Part shown: one piece after another, positions 35,680 to 47,499 of the stretch
Layout of the letters: every line of letters begins with the position of its first letter
How positions within the stretch are numbered: the stretch's first letter is position 1
Assembly: GCA_024704765.1 (NCBI GenBank)
Contig: JAKMXF010000077.1
Coordinates: 635,220 to 699,219, forward strand
DNA length: 64,000 nt
DNA from: Oopsacas minuta
Lineage: Eukaryota; Porifera; Hexactinellida; Lyssacinosida; Leucopsacidae
Direction of reading: 5' to 3'
The notes under the pieces: model-generated
Databases searched by the model: none
The model's input: the letters and a program-made list of their open reading frames with translations, nothing else
Told to the model about the DNA's origin: nothing
Made by a program: the position numbers and the translations under genes

Positions 35680-37253
35680 AGAATCTGCAGTATAGATAAC
35701 TGCTCGGGTTCCACTGTCAAGCGACACTGTTGCTAGAAGAGTGATCGATCTTGCTTGCGACATGGAGGAACAGCTGATCGAACAAATAAAATCAGCCAAA
35801 TGGTACTCTTTACAGCTTGATGAATCTACTGACGTAGCAAATTTGGCGATTTTGTTGCAATATGTTCCTTTTGAACATTGTGGTGATGTGAAAGAAGAGT
35901 ATTTATGTTCGATATTATTACCTACAAATACCATTAGTTCTCAAATTTTTGATGAATTGGATAACTATATCGTTGGTCAATGAGGATTAGATTTGCAGTT
36001 TTGTGTTGGTGTATTTACTGACGGTGCTGCTGCAATGACAGGACGACATTCTGGAGTTGTTACAAAGATTAAAGAAGTAGCACCAGATTGCGAGCCAACG
36101 CACTGTTGTATTCATCGAGAAAACTTAGCAACAAAGAAGATGTCAAAGGAACTCAACGATGTACTATGTCAAGTTGCCAAAGTTGTCAAACATGTAAAAG
36201 CGAACGCTCTGAATTCTCGCTTATTCGCTTCCTTGTGTGATCAGATGGGAGCTGACCATATACAACTGCTCTTGCATGCTGAAGTACGTTGGCTATCCAG
36301 AGGAAAAGTGTTATCAAGAGTTTTTGAGCTCCGAAACGAACTAACAACATTTCTGCTTGATAAAAAACCCGAATGGGCTGAAAATTTTCAAGATGTAAAC
36401 TGGAATACAAAGCTGACATATCTGTCTGATATATTCTCAATGCTTAATGAGCTAAACAGATCAATGTAAGGTAGGATGGCAATTAATTTTGCACCAGCTA
36501 ACAAGATTGACGGTTTTAAAAGAAAGTTAGCTCATGGCATGGCAACATCGAGTCTCTCGAGATTGTTACGACATGTTTCCAAATTTATCGGAAATAATTA
36601 ATTGTGAAAGTGGACTAGATGCGACTTCTCTAGCGAACATTATCACCGAACAGTTGAAATCACTAGCTGAGAGCTTTGAATTTTACTTCCCAAAAGAACA
36701 AGATCCTAGAGAAGGAAATAGTTGGATCTGTAATCCCTTTTTGCAATTGGAGGAAGAGTTGAATGTTCATTTAGAGGACCTATTATTAGACCTGGCAGGG
36801 GGTCAAGGATTAAAGAATATTTTTTTACAGCGAAATAACACTCGCCGAATTCTGGATAAAGGTTAGACCCGAATATCCAGAACTTAGTGAGTTGGCCCTG
36901 AGAATAATTCTACTTGTTCCATCTACTTACCTTTGTGAGATGGGGTTTTCAACAATGAGATCATCAAAACAATGTATAGGAATTCTCTGGATGTCAGATC
37001 TCCACTACGTGTGGCACTTTCATCAATCGAACCAAGGCTAGATAAGCTGGTCAAATCGAAGCAAGCACACAGTTCTCATTAGTATAATTGATCTTATAAT
37101 TATATCACAATATACCTCTTCTACTTAACGCTGATATAATACAATAATAAAAACAAATTATATGCAATAAAAATGAGACCGACAAGCAGGGGTCCGTGGA
37201 ATCGTAATGGAGAAACTTTGAGGCCGCGACATAAAAAAGTTTGAGAAGCACTG
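35680..37253 (+). mobile_element. hAT element of ZBED5/GTF2IRD2 type, 5'-truncated
   Basis: The right end at 37231-37253 reads, in reverse complement, CAGTGCTTCTCAAACTTTTT, the typical terminus of this hAT group. No matching left terminus was found, because the left side abuts a truncated mariner. The transposase gene runs left to right within it. Confidence 0.75.
35693..37085 (+). pseudogene. hAT transposase, ZBED5/GTF2IRD2-like
   Basis: The reading frame enters with ITARVPLSSDTVARRVIDLA and continues LQLDESTDVANLAILLQYV. A stop at about 35983 precedes VGVFTDGAAAMTGRHSGVV with a catalytic Asp. CCIHRENLATK is the C..H motif. LLLHAEVRWLSRGKVLSRVFEL is the W-region. After a stop near 36467, ALRIILLVPSTYLCEMGFSTM carries the C-terminal Glu of the hAT triad. 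The order and motifs match the ZBED5/GTF2IRD2-type hAT family, also known as host-domesticated genes in vertebrates. The N-terminal BED finger is missing. A few stops and frameshifts make this copy inactive. Confidence 0.88.
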
Positions 37254-38190
37254 TGTTAGAAGATGATCAAGAGTATGACGATTGGTTGACACAAGCTGCT
37301 TCATGTTCAATTGCATCAGAACTACTTCAACTCTTTGTTACACTACTTATGTTCAACGAAGAAGCTGTCCCATTAGTTTGTGGAATAAACTTAAGGGGTC
37401 TTTTGGCTGAAGACTTTCTTTCAGAACTAGAATTATTCCTCCTAATATTGGATAGGATGACCAAATCAAGAAGAGTGCGTGCTAAGATATTGAGTACCGA
37501 CTTGCATAGCAGAGAAAGTCTCTGTCTGACTTTGGAGTGATTTCACTCCCCTCAAATGACAGTAGTCCACATGATCAATCTAAAGTTATTCAAGATGAAT
37601 TAGAGTTTGAAGGGCATCACCAAGTTCTCATTGCAGAGGAGAATATTACTCTACTGAGCCCTGATCAGTATGAATATATAATTGCATGATGGAGGCAATT
37701 AATGATAAGAGTTTTGAACAGAAAGATTTCTTCATTGGTGGACCAGGGGGTGCTGGAAAGAAATTCGTGAAAAAGCATCACACATGTTAAAGTGCGATCA
37801 GAAGGACATATCAGATTAGCTATGGCTTCATCAGTCATAGCAGGCCTCCTGCTTACTGGTTGGAGGACTGTTCATTCTAGATTGAAAATGCTAATTCCTT
37901 TGAATGACAAATCAGTTGTAACATCCCAAAACAGAGCCCACTAGCAAAACTGATACAAAGCGCGAATCTATTATTCTTGGATGAAGCCCCAAGGTACACT
38001 GACGTGAAGCTGAGTGTATATTTCGTAGTTTGAGAGATATTTGTTCCTCTGAGCTCGTGTTTGGAGAGATTTCCGGGAGATTCTCCCTGTAATTTAACAA
38101 AGTAACAGAACACCGGTACTATTAACCTGTATCAATAGATGACCACCCTGGCACCATGTAAACGCAATGAAGCTTACTTTTCAAGTAACA
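37254..38190 (+). pseudogene. Helitron Rep/helicase fragment (Pif1-type helicase)
   Basis: The first frame has ASELLQLFVTLLMFNEEA, a region conserved just upstream of the Helitron helicase. After frameshifts, FFIGGPGGAGKKF is a Walker A (GPGGTGKT-like, with the final Thr/Ser replaced by Lys). LLLTGWRTVHSRLKM corresponds to the Pif1-family GRTAHS motif. LIQSANLLFLDEAP is a Walker B. SLRDICSSELVFGE follows, as in Helitron helicases. No replication-initiator domain or Helitron termini (5' TC, 3' hairpin-CTRR) were found. The piece begins directly at the hAT right end, which may have inserted into an older Helitron. Confidence 0.8.
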
Positions 38191-38195
38191 ATAAT

Positions 38196-38835
38196 CAAGG
38201 ATGTCCTGCTCTAATTATAAGTATGGGAGCGGTATTTCAAATTTCAAATTCAATTAAATATATCCTAATTTCTGATACAAAATTCAAACAATATACCGGT
38301 AATTGAATTAATAAGATAAGTATGAATATTATCAAAGGTTTAGTAGTAAATCTGAAAAAAATAGAGTTTTAACAAGTGATTTAGTACCCAAAATTATTTA
38401 ACCAATAATACTTCCAAATTTCTTCTTGTTTATGGGGCTTAGAATATTATATTTCATCATTTTATATATCCTACATTCCAGAACACGTTGCTTATAATAT
38501 AATTATTACTTAAAAGAATCATTTGAAATAGATATTTGTTTACGACTAACGCTAGATTCGGATAAAATAATACATAGTTGATTTAAAATTTCCCATTGTT
38601 CTTTAAAACAAGTACAATATATTCAGAGCACTATAAACTAAACATTTGCCCTCTCAACTCGACTTAATTATATTTGGAACAAATATCAATTTATTTCAAA
38701 TATTGATTGTATGTTACTTTAGATATCAGGTATACATATTCTCTAACTTGTGAAGTAATTGTGACTTCCCAATTTGATTTGATAAAAAAGTATGGGAGCG
38801 ACGCTCCCACCCGCTCCCACAGCAGGACACCACTG
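38196..38835. mobile_element. hAT-type MITE, 640 bp
   Basis: The right end in reverse complement starts CAGTGGTGTCCTGCTGTGGG. The left end reads CAAGGATGTCCTGCTC, an imperfect match, and GTATGGGAGCG is near both ends. Flanks ACAATAAT (38188-38195) and ATAATAAT (38836-38843) match at 7 of 8 bases, as expected for an aged 8-bp hAT duplication. There is no coding content. Confidence 0.65.
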
Positions 38836-38843
38836 ATAATAAT

Positions 38844-39261
38844 GCTACAAGTTTCAAGTCCAAAATTTCAAGAGGTTGGTAGGGCCTATATAGAGTAGGC
38901 CGGACTGATATCTATAAAGATTAGACAATTTCAAAGGCAATACCGATATTGGAGCAGTTCATCTTGAGATAATGATATTATAAATGATGATTTGTTAATT
39001 TCAGATTCTCTCAATTTACAATATCGAAATGACAATTGGCATAAAGCTTAATTGGAGGAATACAGAAGGAATATCAGATAAGATTGGAAAATATTTCAGG
39101 GTGATAAAATAGGCATTCCTGTATAAAACTTCTAAAAATGACACCTAAATAATTTTCTGGTTGTTCTTCTTTTATTAGCCTATTGAATAGAAGATTAGAA
39201 AGGTTTAGATGTACACATTGGGTTTCTTCTATCGCAACCAATTCAGAACTCTATTGATTAG
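38844..39261. other. No recognisable gene
   Basis: Nothing assigned. Confidence 0.4.
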
Positions 39262-39706
39262 AAGTGTTTCTCAAAGTGGGCTGTAGAGCCCCCTGGAGGG
39301 CGCTGAAGGGTGTAGGGGGCGCCACGCAGCAAGGGGGCGCTGGGGGAGCGATGTGGGTTATAGAAAGCGAAACAGAGATACGACTTCACGTCAAAAAAGT
39401 GGTATCATATTCCTCATTATTCATTACAATAGGTGCTAACAAATACTTCGATTACCAAAGCCATTTAAGGTGGTAATGCTCTTGGTGATTATCAACAACA
39501 GCTAATCCTTAAAAATGAATGAAGAATTCTTTTGTTACAATGTCTATGGCTTTCCTAATCGAAATATAATTATCACTGTCCTTCAAACAAATGTAAAATT
39601 CGTGATAATAGGAAATCTGTTTAATTTCAATATAAACACATACGAAGAAATCTAAACCAAAAGGAATTGATAAACTCGATCGAAGAAATGAATAGTAAAA
39701 GAAGTG
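39262..39706 (+). mobile_element. Left end of a hAT element interrupted by Transib
   Basis: Begins AAGTGTTTCTCAAAGTGGGC, close to the usual CAGTGTTTCTCAAAG terminus of ZBED-type hATs. A GC-rich block containing GGGGGCGC repeats follows (39280-39350). Coding sequence for a BED-hAT transposase resumes at 43100, on the other side of the Transib element, in the same orientation. Confidence 0.6.
39702..39706. repeat. 5-bp target-site duplication of Transib element
   Basis: AAGTG immediately precedes the left terminus and is repeated exactly at 43095-43099 after the right terminus. Transib and RAG-mediated transposition both produce 5-bp, often GC-containing, duplications. Confidence 0.85.
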
Positions 39707-40423
39707 CACAGTGGCTTAGTAGTAAAGAATTACGAAATTTTTTATAGTAATCCTTTCATTCCTTTATAGTTTCATTGTGTTTCTAAACATTCCAGTAGCA
39801 TCCATTCCAATTTTCGAATCATTTGGGAGCCTATTAGTTATGTAAATTTGAATCGAAAGTTTGTGATTTTTGATGGTGAAATTATCGTTTCGGAGAATTC
39901 AAAATATCAAAGATTTTCACATTGATTCTGATTCTTTATAGAATATATTAGGGATCTATTGTTTCATCTATTCTAGACAATTTTGCAAGCTGATTTCAAA
40001 TTTTGTATCAGATATATCCTAAACCGTGTACCCTTCTATGAAGGATTGTTGTACCCAGGGTAAAAAATGGATCCCATTTTTCCATGCATAACATTTTGAA
40101 AGTGTCTGAAAAGAGATCGTCTAGGAACGTCAAAGCCAAAATAATTCCAGTTGTTGTTTATAAATTATACTATGTTATATGAAGATGACAGGCCCCGAAA
40201 CGGTGCGCAACTTTCATTTTTTGGTCACATTCCATTGTCCGTAATCGTTGCTATGGAAATTCCTAAAGTGATATCTGTAACTATGTAATTGAATACCCGT
40301 CTAATCCTAATTATTCTTAGAAATTACTGGACGAAATTAAACATATAAAATGTGTGTATATACGTGTAGTTATGTTTTCAATCATACACCTCTATTTTCT
40401 CCGAAGTAATTTATCCTTGATCA

Positions 40424-42554
40424 ATGGCTGAACCAATTGGTCCGATGACTTCCCCCGAATCCCGTCTCGATTTAGCTAAAATCCTGAAAGCAAATGGCAA
40501 TTGCGTCCAAACAACTCTCTGTCATCTTAGCGATCTCCATGGATTAGACGATGCCAAGCAGGCTAAACTTGAATTGATTCCACGTAGAATACGAGATATG
40601 ATTAGAACTTCAAAAAATCACTTGAATCTTTGCATAGAGATTGGTGGCATTCAGAAATTTGCTCAGAATTATTTATAGCTTCACATGCCCTCAAAAAAAC
40701 TAAGTCGGTGCGCCAAAAGAAAGAACTTATCAATCTTTCATTGCAACATCAGCGTTCCCGCATCTCTAGTGTCCTTGAGTCTATCAGGTTCATCTCGGTA
40801 ATCGAAAAAACTTCTGAAATTGCAATTGCAGCTCTTGCTTTGTAATTGTTGTGCAATGAAAAGACAATCGAGAAGTTGCAAGGGTATCTAAATTAATTGT
40901 GCAGGGAAAATTCTCTGGTCAATTCGGGCGTGCTTCCAAAAGCAAAGAATTGGATGTGGTCAAGAGATTATTTCTTTTGCATCTACTAGAGATTGGAAAG
41001 AGGAAGTATACTCTACTACAACTTTTGTTATCTAATGGAATTCACTTTCCTACATATCAGAGGGTGGCCGATCGTAGAAATAATTTAGTACTACGAAGTA
41101 TGATTCAACTATACCCGAATCCTACAGCCCCAGTTGGTGTGTGTGTGTGTGTGTGCCATACGCTCAATTTGTCTACCATATATTCTGTAGAATTATGTCC
41201 ACTCTACCGTCCCCTTCAAATAAAGATTTTCCTCTCCGATTTCAGATTGCTGATGGCTTAGATGGATCTGGAAAGCATACCGTATATAATTAACCGAATA
41301 CGAATACGTTTACCAAATCGTTCATTCTATTTTGCTTCAAAGCAATACACATTGTTAATTCTGGTGGAAAGGAACTTTGGAAAAACAACTGCCCGAATTC
41401 TCCATTCTCCCAACGTCCAAATTTCCTTCTTGCAGCCACAGAAAATCATGACAATATTCACCTATTTATGAAAGATATCATCAATCCCGAAACAGATCAA
41501 ATGAAGGACCAAGGTTTCTATTTTGCGGATGATAAACATATATTTGTCGATGTTGTCCGATCAATGCTTGATGGCAAAATGGCAAGTATTCTTTCAGGAG
41601 CAGGAGGTGCGAGCTGCCAACTATGTACTGCAACGCAGAAAGAACTAAAAGATCGTGATTTAATTTTGCAAGGCTATCCCATCAATAGAAACATTTCAGA
41701 CGCCATCGAATTATTTGGAGAACTGGAAGACATTGATGCTTTCTTTTCATTACCAACGAATCAAAGATTTAACCTGACTCACCAACCATTATCAACAATG
41801 GATATTCTACCTGCTTCTCCCGTACATTCCTATACGTGCATTTTTAGATGGTTTAATTTACTTGTGTGCCACCTAAATTGTAACAAGCTCACATGGTCAC
41901 CATCATCAAAAGAAATTAAAGACTCTATGATGGATGTGCGAACCATAGTTCATGAAGTAACAGGTCTAAGAATTGACCAAGCAGACCCCAAAGGAGGTAC
42001 TACCTCTACTAGTGGTGTGGCCCGAAGAGCTTTTTCAAATGATTCCGAGTATATTGAATGCGCAATGTGTTTGGTTAAGATTGATCATAGGGATTCCCTT
42101 TGTAAATTTCACACACAATTATCTGTCATTCTAAGAATCATAAATTCAGACAGAAAATCAATACAGAAGAATTGGGTAACCTTTGTACAGACACATATCC
42201 CCTTATTCTTCAATCCTTTCCTTGGGTGAACATTACACCGACATTACATAAATTTCCAGGCCATTCTGAAGAAATACTGAGAGAGATGAACTTTGGGTAT
42301 GGATTGAAATGCTTTAGCGAAGAAGGATCCGAAGCCTGCAACAAATTTATCAGGAAATATAGGAACATCTTGCAAGGGAAACTTCCTTCAAGGATAATGT
42401 CATTGATATATTTGTCAGACTTTCATCTGAAAGCGATCTTGTCTTAATGAATATCGATCGACAGTGGTGTGCGAAAAGTGCAGAGAACACGGTCATACCT
42501 AAAGAGCTAAGGGCTGCAGAGATAATGCAACAGATTATTGGAATCATCTGTTGA
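40424..42554 (+). pseudogene. Transib/RAG1-like transposase, frameshifted (copy 1)
   Basis: The start MAEPIGPMTSPESRLDL is at 40424. Successive frames carry ELDVVKRLFLLHLLEIGKRK, a long open stretch from 41468 (253 codons) and the C-terminus. In the long stretch, GGASCQLCTATQKELKD has a C-x2-C that aligns with the RAG1 core zinc pair. Then come VHEVTGLRIDQADPKGGTT and GVARRAF, as in the Transib GT..GN.ARR region. SLCKFHTQLSVILRII leads to NITPTLHKFPGHSEEIL, then CFSEEGSEACNKFIRKYR, containing the expected third catalytic acid. The C-terminus DNVIDIFVRLSSESDLVL ends at 42554. A (GT)n expansion and at least four frame breaks interrupt it. The residue aligned with the second catalytic Asp is unclear. 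Confidence 0.85.
41136..41155. repeat. (GT)n microsatellite inside the Transib gene
   Basis: A pure GT tract of about 20 nt in the middle of the transposase sequence, producing a run of alternating Val-Cys. Probably expanded after insertion. Confidence 0.9.
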
Positions 42555-43099
42555 TAATATCGTTAAGGGCTTTATTATTGATATGATATTGTAACAACGT
42601 AGTTTGCAGAATGTTAATGAATGAATAATACAACCAAACATCCCCTAGTATCATTGGTTATTGTTTTTGTTCAGAAATTGTTAGAATTGATATATATATT
42701 AGCAAAAAAGATAGTAATAAATTCAAAAACGCATTTAGAAGTATGAAGTAGAAAAGCAAAAATTATGAAAAAACATGTGTATGATGTCATTTTATAAAAA
42801 TCATGAGTAATTTTGTATTTCTAACAGTTGTAATTGGTTCCATGGATATGATATACTATACCCAAATAATAGAATTTATAGGGCTAAAATTGTTATATAA
42901 GCAGGTATTAAAGAAAAACAAAATTCAGCATAAAGCTATGACGTCAGAACATGAGATATTGAAACCTTATAAAAATTTTTGATGCACCAAATGATTCCTA
43001 GCATATAATAACCTATATGCTGATAATACATTGTATATGTCTATTTCAAATGAAAATACCTATTCTTTGCTAACTCCCATTTTAAGCCACTGTGAAGTG

Positions 43100-44640
43100 T
43101 AGACAGTAGAGTGCTAATTATACCAATTATGGATCTGTTACATCTCCTCACAAAGGACAACTCCCAGTGTGTTTTTTGTGCAAACAAGTTGTTTCTAATG
43201 TAGGAATGAGCCATTAAGAAAGATTGATCATCTGAAATCGCGCCACAGTGATAAGGTAGAGAAAGAGGTGCAACTTCATTAAATTGAGAGACAGCCACAA
43301 AACAATGGGCGGAATCTTTGGAAAAATAGATGGACAAAATATTTATGGTTTGGTTGCCTCCTATAACATTTCGTTACTAATTGCAAAATCTGGCAAGCCA
43401 CATACAATTAGTGAAAACTCATTTTACCTGCAATCCAGGAAGCAGCTACAATTGTTATCCATTCAAATGGGCGAAGTATGATTAAGTCCATTCCGTTAAG
43501 CAATGATACTGTGCTAGGAGAATAAATTTGATGGCTAGTGATGTTGAGAAAACCCTATACAGCAAACTTAAAACAACGGGCTTTTCTCTTCAAATTGACG
43601 AATCCACATTGCCAGGTAACGAAGCACTGCTTCTTGAATATATCCGATATAATCTAGAAGGAATAATGGTTGAAGAAATATTGTTCGCTAGACCACTAGT
43701 AACTGATACAAAGGTGAATATATCTACAAAGTCGTGGAAAAATTCTCTAAGGAAAAGGAAATTCCCATGAATAATATCATTGCTTGTGCAACAGATGGGG
43801 CGCCAGCTATGGTTGGTAGGCATCGTGGTTTCATTTCGTACTTGAAAAAGCTGTGCCTGAGGTTTCGCTATTCACTGCGTCGTCCATCGAGAACATTTGG
43901 TAGCAAAACATGTAATGGTCGCTTGCACAACTCATTGCATATCGTCATTACTTTTATTTATAAATCAAAGCTTCAGCACTCAAGGAAAGAATATTTCGCA
44001 AATATATCACAAAACGAAACAGAATTTGAACGTCTGCTTTTGCACACAGAAGTGAGGTGGCTCTCAAAAGGAAAGTGTCTCAGTCGGTTCTACAGTCTTT
44101 CCGACAGCATTTTAGAATTTAGAGGAAGAGAACTCTCAGTTAATGCAGCTTGTCAGTGCAGCGAAATCAGATGTAGCTTACTTGACTGACATTTTTGGTA
44201 AGTTCAACGCAATGAACTTGGAACTACAAGGCAATTTAGTCACTCTGGTCAAGTGCAAAACTGTTGTCAACTCCTTCATAGGGAAACTAACGCTATTTAA
44301 ACAAAATATCGGTTGACGAGAATTTTATCAGTTTCCTCACCTAATAGGACTCCAAATTTCAAATGACGATTCGCTAGCATATTGTAAACACCTTGAAGTA
44401 CTGAAAGCGGACATGATCAAGCGATTCACTGACTTGTTGGACTTGAACAGCATCATTGGCTAATTGACCCTTTCTGTGTGGATGTCCCAACAGTTCCACT
44501 CTATTTGCAAGGAGAGCTGATGGACTTGCAAAGTGATTGCGAGGAAATGTTATTTCCTGGTTGAGATAAGATAGTATAATATTCTTCTTTTGCCATATCC
44601 TACGAACGTTTGGTCTTCTTTCAAAGATTACCCTAGTTTA
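43100..44640 (+). pseudogene. hAT (BED, ZBED5-like) transposase, remainder after Transib insertion
   Basis: A BED-type zinc finger is visible at 43120-43260 (PVCFLCKQVVSNVGMSH then HLKSRHSDK). The core follows with LSNDTV, then FSLQIDESTLPGNEALLLEY, IACATDGAPAMVGRHRGF (catalytic Asp) and LLLHTEVRWLSKGKCLSRFY (the W-region). Further down, VPTVPLYLQGELMDLQSDCEE can be followed to about 44640. Many stops and frameshifts are present. The C-terminal Glu region and the right terminal repeat were not found. It is related to, but not the same copy as, the hAT at 35680-37253. Confidence 0.85.
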
Positions 44641-47490
44641 AACTTAGCGGCCATGAAAGTAAATAGCTGAGAATTTGTTGTTGGATTCCTGAAGCTGGTT
44701 AGACAGGTTCCTTCTTCTTGCAGCTCTAGCTCTACAAAGTTTGCTTAGATCTATAATTTCATAGATTACCCAGAAGAAATGATATTGTAATCTTGGAGGA
44801 CTGCATTTGCGATATCGGCTCCTGCCGATACCTTATGATTTCGATCACAAATGTGTATGTTAGTTAAGTAAGATTCGATCCTTAGGGCTTTGTTTCAGTG
44901 ATTACATCATATGGTGAAAATAACTTATAAATAATCCTGCATAACTTCAAGTTGTAGAGTAAAGTGATGTACCCTTTTGGATCCGCTCTTTCTTCTCATT
45001 GTATAATTCATCTTTCCTTCAAGTAGTGTTATATATGTCTGGGTGGCTAGAAAATCTAAGAATTCGGTATCCATGTCACTCTCACTACGTTGATCCATCA
45101 TAAAAGATCATGCTACTCCTGGAATTTTCTCTAAAATAACATGAGATCTTTATTGTTTTTAAGAGGCAAAAAGTGGGGAATTGTGAAAAGTATCAGTTAA
45201 GATTTTCACCGCTGCAGCGAATGCTGAATCGATATAGATGTGAAGACATTTGATAAGACTCCCAGAGGTTGAAATTCTAGGGGTTTAAAGCTTTATGTCG
45301 AAAGAAATAACCGGTATTGTAGATGTAGGCTAGCAAATTCAATAGCATTCAGATCAATTTTTTGTCGTCATTTTGGTGCTTAGACTTAAATTTCGAGTAG
45401 TTTGACATATACATAATTATCATATTCCGAAGGGCTAACTTTCCCTAGAAACGCAAAAATTCCTTAGGGATGTAACAATATTCCATTCTAAAATTAGGTT
45501 CGAAACCCATCGAGTGATGCTCTAATCAGAGGCGTGTCCAGGGTGAGGCATTGCACACTTAATTTGCTTGTGTCTCCCAAAGATTACATAGAAATGTATC
45601 ACTTGTCAGGCAATGTCGCACCTGTGTCACTACTTTGCCACACCTATGCAGCACCATTTGTGCGATCCTTTCTACGCTTCTGGCTCTAATATATCATACG
45701 GTGTATATTGTGGTAACTGTTAAAAATTTATGTAAAATAATTGAGAATAATTGTAGAATTTTGTTGTCAATTTCCTACACTAATTATTGCAAGTTCGCTC
45801 GTTTCTAAACAGATACATCATATTCCAATAACTGCGACTATTTTGCAGTAGCTTTCAACTGTATTAAAGTATTACTATCCTTGTTTGTACTAATGGAATA
45901 CGTAGCTAGTTAATAGAAAGTGATGTGTATATATAAATATTGAAACGAACAAACCTTCAAAAATTGACACAAAGCGTAGGAAATAGACAATGTCTATAAT
46001 TTTTCAATTATCCTCAATAATCTAGCCTAAATTTTACCATATACCACGATTTACACTGTTATCTTATGGTATATATTGTTCTAGTATCAACAAAAAACTA
46101 ACGACTTATGAAAATATCAATAAAGCTGGAGCAGGGACCATCGTAAAAATGGTGGTAAAAGACTGCTTAGAGGATAAATATATGTGAATATAGACCTAAG
46201 TTAGCATAGCGGTGTTGAACAAGGCGTCAGTTGATGGGATTCGGACATAAATTGAGAATTGATTACGGTCACATTCCCGAGGAATATTTGCGTTGCTAGG
46301 GAAATAAACCTATGAATATGATACCTATATATATATATAATACTGCTGGAAATTTGATACTGAGCATGAATATGATGTTTCTGAAAAGTATAGAATTATC
46401 TAGCCCACATCTACAACATCGTGGATTTCTATTGGGCACCAACTCTTAGAATTTTCTACTTCTGGGGCCCTATCAAATGTCAACCAAATCTCTATCGATC
46501 TAGCATTTCTTAAACACTGGTATACCAAATTTTTCAACTTCTGCCAGAGGTGAACATCTTTTTCACATATCAGCCCCACTATTTTAAGTTGCCAATCAAT
46601 TTAAGATTTTATCATTGAATGAGACCAAAATCTTCTCTATTCTTGATAAATTCCAAGAAAAAAGAGCTTTCTCAAGTCTATGGTTGTAGATAAAAAGCAA
46701 GATATTGATCTCGTTGATAGTAGAAATGGAACATGTTTACATGCTTGTATTACTAGAAAGGCCAATTCTTGGGGATCATTCACCGTTTGTTTAATCTCCC
46801 GAAATTAGCATTATACAACCTGAGTAGTATATAATGACGATATAGTAGTTTTGTTGGAGTTTGTAATCTGAAATATGTCTTGGATAACCAAATATTGGAT
46901 GAAATGTTTGACTTCGTGCAGAGCTCGAAAATTCTAAATGAATACTTAGAAGGAAGAATTAAGTCTAAACTACTCCTCCTTTGGTTTGATTTGGAATAGT
47001 GAATGATTTTTATTGTGGCTGTTCTGGAGGTACCCACCAGCAAATATCTCTAGGTAGTACTCAAGTATAATATTACCAACTAGTATGTACATCACCGCGT
47101 CACAAAGCTTAGATCAGAAGACATTGATAGATTCCACAGCAGATTTGGAGGTGGGCATATACCATCATCAGTATAATCACATTCAGTGTGATAATCATTT
47201 CAATTATGCATAGTAAGAGTGTTTTAGATCTGCGCCATGGTCACTTTGATTATCGCTTCTCCGATGAGCTCCTGTTACCAAAGGGGGATAGATAGACCGA
47301 TCTTCATTTTTCTTCATTTGGATTATCATCTCTACGGATAAAAACTATTGGTAGATCGGGTTCGACAGTGTGATGCTCAATTCCGCACTCTGAGAAGCAC
47401 CTGGATATAGTACGCACACCTATTTGGCTCCAAGCTCTGGAGACCCATAATATTAGCCAGGGCTATTGGGATTCTTGTAAAGGTCAGAAT
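44641..47490. other. No recognisable gene
   Basis: Long AT-rich interval. The minus-strand frame at 46780-47043 (with DLILPSKYSFRIFELC) was inspected as an FnIII fragment, but it lacks splice support. Nothing else was recognised. Confidence 0.35.
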
Positions 47491-47499
47491 GAGGCTAGA

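Larger units (their letters stand above)
39707..43094 (+). mobile_element. Complete Transib/RAG1-like transposon
   Basis: Both ends read CACAGTGGCTTA pointing inward, 12 identical bases. The first seven are the canonical V(D)J recombination-signal heptamer CACAGTG. A perfect 5-bp duplication AAGTG flanks the 3388-bp element. A further shared block AAAGAAT lies 10 nt inside the left heptamer and 19 nt inside the right one, so the two ends are asymmetric. The only gene recognised is a Transib/RAG1-like transposase (40424-42554); no RAG2-like Kelch protein was seen. The element sits inside a hAT. Confidence 0.9.

Noticed and set aside
37241-37540. Independent 99-codon host gene
   Set aside because: It is the upstream part of a Helitron helicase fragment, with the Walker A and B motifs following in shifted frames.
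39707-43094. RAG2-like Kelch partner inside the Transib element
   Set aside because: No Kelch repeat or second gene was seen in either orientation; the element appears to carry only the transposase.
46780-47043. FnIII-like second half (DLILPSKYSFRIFELC)
   Set aside because: No convincing acceptor or donor, and the expected hydrophobic pattern is incomplete.
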